Positions 10,301 to 17,219 of a DNA stretch of 41,745 nucleotides are shown one piece after another. The stretch spans positions 1 through 41,745 of the forward strand of contig NZ_ACLR01000183.1 of assembly GCF_000174775.1 (NCBI RefSeq). The letters run 5' to 3'. The notes beneath the pieces were generated by a model that did not search any database, had not been told where the DNA came from, and saw nothing but the letters and a program-made list of their open reading frames with translations. The position numbers and the translations under genes are program-made. How positions within the stretch are numbered: the first letter of the stretch is position 1; each line of letters begins with the position of its first letter. Source of the stretch: Porphyromonas uenonis 60-3. Lineage in GTDB: Bacteria > Bacteroidota > Bacteroidia > Bacteroidales > Porphyromonadaceae.

Positions 10301-10733
10301 CCTCGTCAATGCGAAGGAACTCTACAAAAAGGAGTCAGAAGTATCTTCCGACATCTGCGGAGAGGATGATGTCAAGTACACCATGGAGGATGGTAGCATA
10401 CGTACACTACGTGTAGATGATGAGCTGACGGGAGAGTACTTCACCAATGAGATGAACAACTTCACATTCCAAAGCGTACCAAACTTTGAGAAGTTTATCA
10501 ACATCTTCATTGACTTCGTCTGTCAGAAGACCCACCTCTACCCTCAAGCAGAGAGTCTATACGAAGACTTAGCAGATCTACCCAACCGGATTGCGAGCTT
10601 CATCTGCAACTCCGATGACGAGTACAAGAAGGCCCGTAGCAACCAGCGAGATGGTTTTCACTATCATCAGCCACTCATCATTGCTGAGGGAGCTTGTTTC
10701 CTAGAGACACTCATCAAGAGAGTATTTAACTAG
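7350..10733 (+). CDS. Giant Hsp70/actin-fold ATPase with large N-terminal region (SrfB-like architecture)
   Basis: A protein of 1127 residues. The C-terminal half has the bipartite ATPase signature of the Hsp70/actin/sugar-kinase superfamily: phosphate-1 loop GIDFGSNNT (561-569) and phosphate-2 loop GIDVGGSTSD (778-787). Between them lies LVWSYPGSMMPADRTELERIYE, which resembles the Hsp70 'VPA' region. A late GKGGRLFHWL segment is in the position of the adenosine-binding GG motif. The N-terminal region of about 550 residues has no motif I recognise. Architecture and size recall SrfB-type proteins, but that assignment is tentative. No signal peptide or TM is visible, so it is probably cytoplasmic. 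It lies 16 nt after the tubulin-like gene and 8 nt before the Hsp70-TPR gene. Confidence 0.8.
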   Translation: MSKALLIKSYTNLTTGTPGEWNELNMPVSYIQGIETGKILDDLTADKLNTLISGIPTPWARAKLFKFALNTLATPDPNIDSSGLQQFYEMLYDEWKGLLAVIALYPDRIRFSNPIEMDVNGQAYGIAPSFGRMLFDDRDLWSNQDKLATEPDTQPFIQLIYYRDSLVGGTSPMTGVFTGVEYDHLPEASDISWYRGGKFECPDPYLSPDHLQKLYLFVKNLNSNLRAFEEKINSQRGDKPHEEINGFKQMSRLWEEELRQKGSNLRDRGPIASYSNLECPFSLLLESNVPVYLKLDDYTFTYTNERDGEYKLIGDIQKLLSDDKFVIGWVEDEDARPKLSEAPVFYLKTKDLQSKKNYYFTISLSESGVDVFKNDLSGMLGYSDSDNVSLSGVITDSGQLAATLSVKVDGQRVTLNTREYAIHWMTDLGKVIMWPNFVSENWNKYYLYSEFTSDAQELFEPIFKIQNQFLKTIKGTFWTGDYQAEVDEPKQVDVKKLITYPAGEGEDLHKYNIICTDKPLGGVVAYVKDMGKPSHAGFLIFRPQIVEDRSSLPPQTEAVVGIDFGSNNTCLFYNEGDREPAPIEFENYRLVVVGKENNNLKAVAENNELLFFSNYPASNGQIKSWLHEQDSRYNTHNEALEIAGGVPVNRPNVLVRKMDRFAITTQAGTLHYNMKWLSDNRGLLKKSAFLKTIWLQACAYLYKNRIRPARLVWSYPGSMMPADRTELERIYEDLCKLTPISNQRKPELSDQLTTEAEAVCSFALSQEFGLNVNNLFLGIDVGGSTSDILILGKDPNNGNRASLLRESSVRMAAGVFFNTVIKSQEFREALIAFHEGRRTNVNVSNIKALQSEPSKAPYFLNSIFDQLQTREEYDEFYRSIDNNAKSVFTIPAYVTGLLLFYSGMLIGKTIKVEQLDQVSRVDVLSFGKGGRLFHWLKNSAGNRLTNEYYGACLNAGVRCVIDKEIQVSYREEIAVDNKAEVAKGLVNAKELYKKESEVSSDICGEDDVKYTMEDGSIRTLRVDDELTGEYFTNEMNNFTFQSVPNFEKFINIFIDFVCQKTHLYPQAESLYEDLADLPNRIASFICNSDDEYKKARSNQRDGFHYHQPLIIAEGACFLETLIKRVFN

Positions 10734-10741
10734 TACGATCT

Positions 10742-13209
10742 ATGTCCCAGTCTCTAGCACTATACATAGACAAGTATTACATCATCGGAGCGAGCATCTC
10801 CGATGATGTAGTCTATCGTGTGACTCCGTCTAATAATGAAGATCGCTTTTGGCTTTATTTCTACGAAGATACCGCTAGTGACAAGATTATCTATGGCAAG
10901 AGCTACAAGAGAGCTTATCATAGCAATACGCCCCATTATCACGGAGATATATTCTCTCAGATGATAGACCGCGAGAAGACATTCAAGCGGTATGGTCGCG
11001 ACCAAGAGCTACACAAGATCTTTAAGGCTTCAGGCATCGTAGACGAGCTAAAAGAGGCTCTGCACAAAGACGATCAAGCCCCCATAACAACCTACCTCTC
11101 CTTCTCTCAAGACATCTCCGATGCTGCTCGACTCACCTTCATTCGGGATGTGCTAGAGCCCGAGGACTTTGACGTCAAGGAGTCTATCGTGCGCATCGAT
11201 CACCTCGCCCTAGAGCACACCTTTAGAGCCAAGCGGTATGACCAAGATGGTCACTACCTCCTACTCAATGCCTGCAATGAGAATCTCCACTACTCTCTCT
11301 ACAAGCATACGGGAGACATTCTAATCAGAGTGCATGAGGGCTGCCTCGAGGGATTAGGGATAAACCTCACGAGCAGAGCACTCCTAGAGTATGTCTTGAA
11401 AGAGATCAATAAGAGACAGCTCATCATCAGAGAGGAAGATCGCAAAGATGAGTATCTACATCTAGAGAGTTATGTAGAGGAGTGGCTCTCTGAGCTGCAA
11501 GCAGCGCAGCCAGGGCTACCCATCACGCTCACTAACATCAGGCTCTCCAAGATGAGTGACAATCCTTACAACGTCACACTCCTCAGGCAGTACATTGAGG
11601 AGCGATCTAAAGCGATCATAGAGGATATAATCCGAGAGATCACAAGTAGCGTGTCACGACTAGACATATCGCAGAGTGACCTTAAGGGGGTACTCTTCTT
11701 AGGTAATACTTTTGAAAACTCTCAGTTCGAGCAGGCTCTCTTCAAGAGATATACTTTTTCCCCCGAAGCTTCTATACACTACACAGACAGCGATCTATAC
11801 ACCATCATTGGGGTATATCCGCAGATGGACTGCAGTCAGTTCTCCGAGGCAACACAAAGCTCGCTGGCTCAAGGCGAGGACGAGTTAAAGCGACAGCAAC
11901 TCGCCAAGGAGGAGGAGCGACGCAAGAGAGAGGCTGAGCAGAGCCGTGCTGAACAGGCTGAGGCTGAGCGTAAAGCCTTTGAGACCAAGAAGAACTACGA
12001 CGAGGCGATGAACAATGTCGCTGACTATGAGAAGCAGGGAGAGTATGCACAAATGCTGGACTGGGCCAAGATTGCTCTAGAGCTTAGTCCCGACAGTGCT
12101 GAGGCTAAGAAGAAAGTTGAGGAGAGTACCCGCTTACTCTCTGAGATGAAGGTGCGAGAGGAGCAGTACAAATCCACTATGATGCGAGCTCAGAAGAGCT
12201 TTGGAGATGGCCTATGGTCAGAAGCTATCGCTCAAGCGGAGATGGCTCTGAGTATCAAGCCAACCTCTAAGGAGGCAAACCGCATAAAGTCCGAGGCTTC
12301 AAAGCTCCTCGAGCGTGCCGAGCAGATTGATACTTTCTTTACCAAAGCAGAGACCTATCTAAGTCAAAAAGTCTACAAGGAGGCTCGCATGGAGATCCAA
12401 AAGGTCCTAGCTCTAGACAAAAACAATAAGAGAGCCATTGACCAGCTATCAGCCATTGATCAAGCTATAAAGGAGCTCCACAAGAAGATTGATGCCCTCA
12501 AGCTGGAGCTGGAGGGCGCCACGGAGTCTGGAGACCTTGACACTGCGATCTCCCTAGCAAATAAGCTCATAGAGATAGACACCGAGCATCAGCGACGCGT
12601 GGGCTGAGCAGTCTCAGCACCTCAAAGCTGAGCAGCAGAGGCTCGCTCAGGAGGCTGCCGAGTGGGCCAGCCTCAAGGAGCAGATAGACAAGGCATTGTT
12701 TAGCGAACAGTGGGATGAGGTAGTCCGTCTAGGAGAGACAGCTCTCAAGCTTCGCGAGGATCCTCTCCTCAAGTCAAATCTCGACAGAGCTCGACAAAAG
12801 CTCGATACCATCAGACAGCAAGAGCTATACGACCAAGGCATCTCGACAGGTCAAGAGCTACATCGTAGACAAGGAGTGGAACCAAGCCAATGAAATGCTC
12901 CTAAAGCTACAAGAGCAGTATCCCGAGAAGAAAGAGAGCTTCAAGAAACTCTTCAATCAGATATTCGAAGGCGAGGCAAGCTCTGCCCAGCGTAGCTCTG
13001 ACAAAGCTACAAAGAGGGCTACCACTCCAGCCACAACCGACGACTTCTTCGATATGCCTTCTCCCTCCAAGAGAGAGAAGCCCATAGGGAAAGGCAGCAC
13101 AAACCATCCTCCTAAACCTCAAAGAGAGACCTCCGCAGACGACTTCTTCGGGACCGCCTCTCCTAGCACGAGCAAGAAAGGAGTCACACTAGACGACTTC
13201 AATTTCTAA
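10742..13209 (+). pseudogene. Degenerate Hsp70-like protein with TPR tail, disrupted by two frameshifts
   Basis: Read through, this is one gene of about 820 codons. Residues 1-360 look like a worn Hsp70/actin fold: ALYIDKYYIIGASI at the first loop, HYLLLNACNENLHYSLYKHTGDILIRVHEGCLEGLGINL in the DLGGGT region, and DLKGVLFLGNTFENSQFEQAL in the GGxxRxP region. The usual catalytic glycines are mostly lost, so ATP hydrolysis is doubtful. A KEEERRKREAEQSRAEQAEAE coiled coil and several TPR-like helical pairs follow (from about 395). The tail repeats DDFFDMPSPS, DDFFGTASPS and LDDFNF. As sequenced, the frame ends at 12607. It continues in the next frame (AEQSQHLKAEQQRLAQEAAEW) from about 12600 and shifts again near 12840-12858 (KSYIVDKEWNQANEMLLKL). 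Each shift equals one extra base. The flanks remain coding-like, so recent decay or sequence error are both possible. Confidence 0.75.
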
Positions 13210-13873
13210 TTCTCAATCCTAGAATCAACTATGGCTGAGTTTAATCTAAAAAAGAAAGTCACTCTTCGCAAGAAGCAAGAACAAGTAAACTTCACCTTCG
13301 ATGACATGCTGAAGATCAAGCTCTTCTGGGGGGGGATACACGCCATATTACGACACCTTAGATTTAGCCCTCTTTTCAAGAAGAAAGATGGATCCGTAGG
13401 TGGTGTCTTTTCAAGCGATTACCGTGACAAGAAGAGTGACCTAGGCTCACTTGACCAATTTCCCTATATCCTTCACTTAGGTGACGATGCAGAGGAACCA
13501 GTTGATTACTCTGAAGACACAGAGCAGATCAACGTAACTAGCCTTGAAGATATTGATGAAGCATACGTCTGCTTCATCCACTACGCTACTATTAATGAGC
13601 TAGATGCAACCTACACAGAGGCTAATGCGCGCATTGAGGTCCAGAGCGACTCAGGCGACTACCTTGAGGTACTAGCAGACTCCCCCGATAGTGGCCCTGT
13701 GTACTACGTCTGCTCCATCAAGAACAGCGGAGGTATCTACACACTTAAGAATGCAAGCCAAGTGATGAATCCTGGAACGTGCCTTTGAGGACATCCCAGG
13801 CTTCGCTCTAATTTGTAATTAGCCTTTCATTCACAGTCAGTCATTCACTTATAGACGACTTCAATTTCTAATT
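13191..13873. repeat. Tandem-duplication junction around the first TerD gene
   Basis: A 21-nt sequence at 13191-13211, covering the last codons and stop of the TPR gene, recurs exactly at 13853-13873 just before the second TerD gene. There it lies outside any gene. The two TerD genes themselves are very similar. The arrangement shows that a unit of about 662 bp (TPR 3' end plus TerD) was duplicated in tandem. Confidence 0.85.
13231..13822 (+). pseudogene. TerD-like protein, copy 1, with three indels
   Basis: A tandem paralog of the gene at 13898. The N-terminus (FNLKKKVTLRKKQEQ) and the stretch KKKDGSVGGVFSSDYRDKKSDLGSLDQFPYILHLGD agree with copy 2. Between about 13328 and 13376 the reading frame departs from the paralog (GIHAILRHLRFSP). 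Read one base over, the same bases give GYTPYYDTLDLALF, which restores the DxDL Ca2+-site region. This fits one extra G in the run of eight G at 13328-13335, compensated by one missing T near 13373-13376. A further extra base near 13765-13775 causes an early stop at 13788. In the shifted frame the tail AFEDIPGFALICN continues to a stop at 13820-13822. The product as sequenced would lack a proper metal site and C-terminus. Confidence 0.8.
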
Positions 13874-13897
13874 TATAAACCAATAACCAAATCAATT

Positions 13898-14485
13898 ATG
13901 GCAGAAGTAAAGCTAAAAAAGAAAATCACGCTTCGCAAGAAGCAAGAGCAAGCAGACTTTACCTTCGATGGTAAGCTGAAGGTCAAACTCTTCTGGAAGG
14001 AAGGAGTGATAGAGTCTGATATGGATCTATGCCTCTTCTTCAAGAAGAAGGATGGCTCCGTAGGTGGTGTCTTCTCAAACGAGTACCGTGGCAAGAAGAG
14101 TGACCTAGGCTCACTTGACCAATTCCCTTACATACTCCATATGGGAGATGCTAAAGAGGCTACTGGAGACACAGAGGAGTCAGAGCAGATTAATGTTGCC
14201 AGCCTTGATGAGATTGATGAGGCTTACGCATGTATAGTCAATTATACTGCGGCTGTCAACGAACTTGATGTAACTTACTCACAGGCTAGTGCACGTATTG
14301 AGATTCAGAGCGACTCGGGCGATTACCTTGAGGTACTCGCAGACTCTCCTGATGAGGGGCCTGTGTACTGCGTCTGCTCCATCAAGAACAATGGTGGCAC
14401 ATACGCTCTTAAGAACGAGAGCCAAGTGATGGATCTGAGCCGTGCCTTTGAGGACATCCCAGGCTTCGCTCTTATTTGCAACTAG
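13898..14485 (+). CDS. TerD-family (tellurium/stress response, Ca2+-binding) protein, copy 2
   Basis: A 195-residue intact copy. A basic N-terminal tag, VKLKKKITLRKKQEQ, precedes a TerD-like beta-sandwich. Visible signs are LFWKEG, the DMDLCLFF strand (equivalent to TerD DLDASAF), KKDGSVGGVFSNEYRGKKSD, HMGDAKE (the GDN/GD segment), an EESEQINVASLDEIDEAYACIVNYTA segment (TerD GDDExIxVDLxxIP..V), and ARIEIQ. TerD proteins bind Ca2+ through acidic loops of this kind. It lacks the full canonical motifs, so it is a divergent member. It is predicted to be soluble and cytoplasmic. The next gene begins 3 nt after the stop and opens with a related basic tag. Confidence 0.78.
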   Translation: MAEVKLKKKITLRKKQEQADFTFDGKLKVKLFWKEGVIESDMDLCLFFKKKDGSVGGVFSNEYRGKKSDLGSLDQFPYILHMGDAKEATGDTEESEQINVASLDEIDEAYACIVNYTAAVNELDVTYSQASARIEIQSDSGDYLEVLADSPDEGPVYCVCSIKNNGGTYALKNESQVMDLSRAFEDIPGFALICN

Positions 14486-14488
14486 GCT

Positions 14489-15106
14489 ATGGCACCCCAC
14501 CAAGACAAAGTCACCCTCAAGCGCAAGGTGACTCTTCGTGAGAAGCAGCCCAGTGCTACCCCTACGCCATCAGATCAGGCTCCCAAGTCTAGCAGACCGA
14601 AGGTGTGGATACTGGTGATAGTGATAGTAGCACTCATCGGTTGTGGGTATTTCCTCTTCAACAATAGAGATGCTCAGCCCACTGAGAGTACCGAGCTAGT
14701 TGCAGCTACGGAAGTGTCTCCATCTGATAGTCCTGCAGGAGAGCAAGCATCTTCTCAAGACGCAGATGGTGAGGCTACTCCAGAGCTGCCTGATGCTCCT
14801 CAGTCGACAGAGGCTCAACAAGACTCAGAGGCTCCTGCCTCTGCTGCTACGGCTACTGAGCCAGCAAAAGAGCATCCTGTCAGTACTGAGAGCAAGCCCG
14901 CACAAGATGCTAGCACTGCTACGGCAACTGAGACTAGAGCATCTGCATCTGCTACGGTAGACCCCAACAAGTCTATAGACGAGGTAGCTCGAGATGTCAT
15001 CAGAGGGCTATATGGCAATGGCACGACTCGTAAGGCAAACCTCGGATCTCGCTATGCTGAGATTCAGAAGCGAGTCAACGAGATGTACCAATCACTGCCA
15101 CGCTAG
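14489..15106 (+). CDS. Single-TM protein with cytoplasmic KVTLREK tag and periplasmic Cpl-7 (CW_7) repeat
   Basis: The protein has 205 residues. Residues 5-20 (QDKVTLKRKVTLREKQ) repeat the basic tag found at the N-termini of both TerD proteins. One TM helix follows at about 39-57 (VWILVIVIVALIGCGYFLF), with positive residues before it, so the C-terminus should be periplasmic. An Ala/Ser/Thr/Glu-rich linker of about 100 residues leads to a C-terminal domain at 162-205 with VARDVIRGLYGNGTTRKANLGS and Y..IQKRVNEMY. This matches the Cpl-7 lysozyme cell-wall-binding repeat (CW_7), known to bind peptidoglycan fragments. I infer a link between the cytoplasmic components and the cell wall. It is the last gene of the operon; a strong terminator follows at 15128. 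Confidence 0.82.
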   Translation: MAPHQDKVTLKRKVTLREKQPSATPTPSDQAPKSSRPKVWILVIVIVALIGCGYFLFNNRDAQPTESTELVAATEVSPSDSPAGEQASSQDADGEATPELPDAPQSTEAQQDSEAPASAATATEPAKEHPVSTESKPAQDASTATATETRASASATVDPNKSIDEVARDVIRGLYGNGTTRKANLGSRYAEIQKRVNEMYQSLPR

Positions 15107-15127
15107 TCTATCTCTGACTTAACTACT

Positions 15128-15178
15128 GAAGGTGTGTCAAGGAGCCACTATTGGAGCCTTTTGACACACCTTCTTTCT
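15128..15178 (+). terminator. Operon terminator
   Basis: A 13-bp perfect stem (GAAGGTGTGTCAA at 15128-15140 with TTGACACACCTTC at 15161-15173) is followed by TTTCTT. It closes the ten-gene operon. Confidence 0.85.
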
Positions 15179-15294
15179 TGCACTACTTATGTCAACCCGC
15201 TTGGATAGCGGATGAGAATGCAAGTATTGCAATATTTCTACCTCTGTCGTCATACTGAATGATCCTCTAATCGGGACAGAGATACCATCTTTTT

Positions 15295-15337
15295 GCGCAA
15301 AATCGGGACAGCGTGTCCCGATTTTGCGCTTTTATTT
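15295..15337. terminator. Strong hairpin with T-rich tail, possible second or bidirectional terminator
   Basis: Perfect 16-nt arms (15295-15310 and 15314-15329) with a 3-nt loop are followed by TTTTATTT. On the other strand a short run of A/T also flanks the stem. It lies 190 nt beyond the operon terminator and no gene adjoins it. Confidence 0.6.
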
Positions 15338-15458
15338 CGTCGTTTTGGCCCGATTTGACTGTCGCCCCCTGTTTTGGCGCGCTGAGAGACTGCGACTAAA
15401 CGCGACACCGTAAGAGTGCAGGTAGCAACCTCCACGGAGGAACTCCACAATAACCAGT

Positions 15459-15568
15459 GAGCAAACGAAAATTCTCCACGGAACCGGGAAATAAAAGTTC
15501 GGAAGAATGAAATGAAACTTCGGAAGAAAGATTTCGAAGTTCCGAAGAATTTTTCCATTCCTCGCTGG
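15459..15568 (-). repeat. 110-bp member of the 21-22-nt repeat family
   Basis: Read on the minus strand this is an array of about five 21-nt units with TTCTTCCGAA cores. It matches 36522-36631 on the plus strand over 110 bp with about 3 differences by eye. Small open frames here are a by-product of the 7-codon period and are not genes. Together with the hairpin at 15295 and the inverted repeat at 15667, it accounts for much of the 15180-15930 gap. Confidence 0.85.
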
Positions 15569-15666
15569 ATAATCTCAAGCCCCTCACTTGAAAATGAAAA
15601 ATCCCAAGGGAGGAATTATTCTGAAATTCGTATATGCAACGTACACAACACGATACGAATAACGAA

Positions 15667-15797
15667 ACGTGTAGTCCTGTGTAGGGACGCACGGGAGTGT
15701 CTAGCGGGAGGGCGTCCGTCCCCGTTAAAACCACGGGTGCTGTAACTTTTGATACAACGGACGCCCCGATCGTGCGTTCCTACAAAGGGCTACACGT
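15667..15797. repeat. Nested inverted-repeat (cruciform) element
   Basis: Two 27-nt arms (15667-15693 and 15771-15797) pair with about four mismatches; they include GTAGGGACGCACG and CGTGCGTTCCTAC. Inside them GGCGTCCGT and ACGGACGCC pair again. A third pairing joins GGGAGTGTCTAG in the loop to CTAGACACTCCC at about 15843. It resembles short non-coding palindromic elements of Bacteroidetes intergenic DNA. Confidence 0.7.
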
Positions 15798-15876
15798 CAA
15801 AACAGTTACTCGTCCCGCTTTGACACAACGGACACCCTTCCACTAGACACTCCCGGGCATTCCTACAAGCGAGTTT

Positions 15877-15907
15877 TTGGCGGTGTCGCAAGTTTTCCCT
15901 ATCTTAG
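15877..15907 (+). promoter_or_regulatory. Probable promoter of trx-tpx
   Basis: TTG at 15877-15879, a 20-nt spacer, then TATCTTAG at 15900-15907. This has one mismatch to TAnnTTTG and lies just upstream of the thioredoxin start. Confidence 0.4.
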
Positions 15908-15932
15908 AGGGCGATTTTAACGAGTATAACAG

Positions 15933-16406
15933 ATGAAACGAATACAATTCATACAGAAGTCTCTCCTACTCATGACTGTGCTCCTCACGCTCAGTGTCGC
16001 CTGCACAGCTCAGAGCAAGAAAGAGACGACTAAGGCCGAGATCCAGCACATCAATGCCAACTATATGCGCGAGCATATCTACGACTTTGAAGCGCATCCC
16101 GACACTTTCGTCTATAAGGGTGACAAGCCGGCCATCATCGACTTTTACGCCGACTGGTGCCGTCCCTGTCGCCAGCTAGCCCCTAAGCTACAAGAGGTTG
16201 CCGACCGATACGCTGACCAGCTCGTCGTCTACAAGGTCAATGTGGACGAGAACCCGCAGCTGGCCACACTCTTTGGGGTACAGAGCATCCCGATGGTACT
16301 CTTCGTGCCACTTGATGACCTGCCCTACAAGAGCCTCGGAGATCTTCCCATGGAGCATATCGAGGGCTTCCTCGGCAAGATAGGCGTCAAGACGAATAAT
16401 CAGTAA
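15933..16406 (+). CDS. Lipoprotein thioredoxin
   Basis: A 157-residue thioredoxin-fold protein with an export signal. MKRIQFIQKS is followed by a hydrophobic stretch and lipobox LSVAC (Cys24). The catalytic motif is WCRPC (Cys76, Cys79), an Arg variant of the usual WCGPC. The downstream Trx features VNVDENPQLATLFGVQSIPMVLF, with the cis-Pro, are present. The likely location is membrane-anchored in the periplasm, acting in thiol reduction or exchange. The cytoplasmic-type thiol peroxidase gene tpx follows after 39 nt, so the two are probably co-transcribed as an oxidative-stress pair, although the partners would sit in different compartments. Confidence 0.88.
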   Translation: MKRIQFIQKSLLLMTVLLTLSVACTAQSKKETTKAEIQHINANYMREHIYDFEAHPDTFVYKGDKPAIIDFYADWCRPCRQLAPKLQEVADRYADQLVVYKVNVDENPQLATLFGVQSIPMVLFVPLDDLPYKSLGDLPMEHIEGFLGKIGVKTNNQ

Positions 16407-16445
16407 AACACTTAATACACAGTAACTATAAACCAAACAAACAGT

Positions 16446-16970
16446 ATGTCTACAGTAAAATTTCAAGATAAGATCACAGTCACACTCTCTGGTGAGCAAC
16501 CTAAGGTAGGTACGATGGCTCCCAACTTCGAGCTAGTTCGCAAGGACCTCTCCACGGCTAAGCTCTCAGACTATCGTGGCAAGCGTGTCGTCCTCAACAT
16601 CTTCCCCAGCATCGACACTGGCGTCTGCGCAGCATCTGTACGTCGCTTCAACGCTGAGGCTGCTAAGCTCGACAACACCGTCGTCCTCTGCATCTCTCAG
16701 GATCTACCCTTCGCACAGGCACGCTTCTGTGGCGCTGAGGGTCTGGACAATGTTGAGACACTCTCTGCCTTCCGCTGCTGCTCGATCCCCTCTTCAGAGC
16801 CTGCCTTCTGCAAGGGCTACGGGCTAATGATGCAGGACGGACCTCTCGCAGGGCTACAGGCTCGCTGCGTCATCGTCATCGACGCTGAGGGCAAGGTCAT
16901 CTACGAGGAGCTAGTGCCCGAGATCACCCAGGAGCCTAACTACGACAAGGCTATCGCAGCGCTGAAGTAA
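16446..16970 (+). CDS. tpx: Thiol peroxidase
   Basis: A 174-residue atypical 2-Cys peroxiredoxin that reduces hydroperoxides using thioredoxin. The peroxidatic cysteine is Cys61 in [15 protein letters not shown] and the resolving cysteine is Cys95 in [15 protein letters not shown]. Both numbers are the same as in E. coli Tpx. [10 protein letters not shown] and the C-terminal [17 protein letters not shown] are also typical. Extra cysteines occur at FRCCSIP. No signal peptide is seen, so the protein is cytoplasmic. A hairpin terminator follows at 17035. Confidence 0.95.
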   Translation: MSTVKFQDKITVTLSGEQPKVGTMAPNFELVRKDLSTAKLSDYRGKRVVLNIFPSIDTGVCAASVRRFNAEAAKLDNTVVLCISQDLPFAQARFCGAEGLDNVETLSAFRCCSIPSSEPAFCKGYGLMMQDGPLAGLQARCVIVIDAEGKVIYEELVPEITQEPNYDKAIAALK

Positions 16971-17034
16971 GCGCACATCCACACAGAGGGAGACGACGGC
17001 CACACAGCCCCCCTGTCTCTCCACACACGACAGC

Positions 17035-17084
17035 GGCACCACGCCCCATAGACAATGCTATGGTGTGTGGTGTCTCTCTTTTCG
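17035..17084 (+). terminator. Terminator after tpx
   Basis: A 17-nt stem (17035-17051 with 17058-17074, including G-U pairs) around a 6-nt loop, followed by TCTCTTTT. Confidence 0.7.
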
Positions 17085-17187
17085 GCTCTTTAGAACTTCA
17101 CTAGCGGGGGGCCCAATTTTCCTCCGCAGATAGTCTTGATTATCGAGGGTTGTGAGGCGGGAAGAGCGTCCATTCGGAGATTATCGT

Positions 17188-17195
17188 TACTTTTG
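17188..17195 (+). promoter_or_regulatory. -7 box of the Bat operon promoter
   Basis: TACTTTTG fits TAnnTTTG and lies 24 nt before the MoxR start. I see no TTG at the ideal distance. The context ATTATCGTTACTTTTGT recurs almost unchanged at 22534-22550, before the second half of the operon. Confidence 0.5.
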
Positions 17196-17219
17196 TAGCA
17201 TCTAAGCTAGAAGAAAACT

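Noticed and set aside
12590-12860. Programmed ribosomal frameshifting in the Hsp70-TPR gene
   Set aside because: No slippery heptamer or downstream structure is evident, and two events plus further indels in the next gene fit decay or error better.
15250-15745. Several overlapping open frames on both strands
   Set aside because: They fall in repeat arrays whose 21-nt period keeps frames open; the peptides are repetitive (SSELRNLSSE, RSFISFFRTF).
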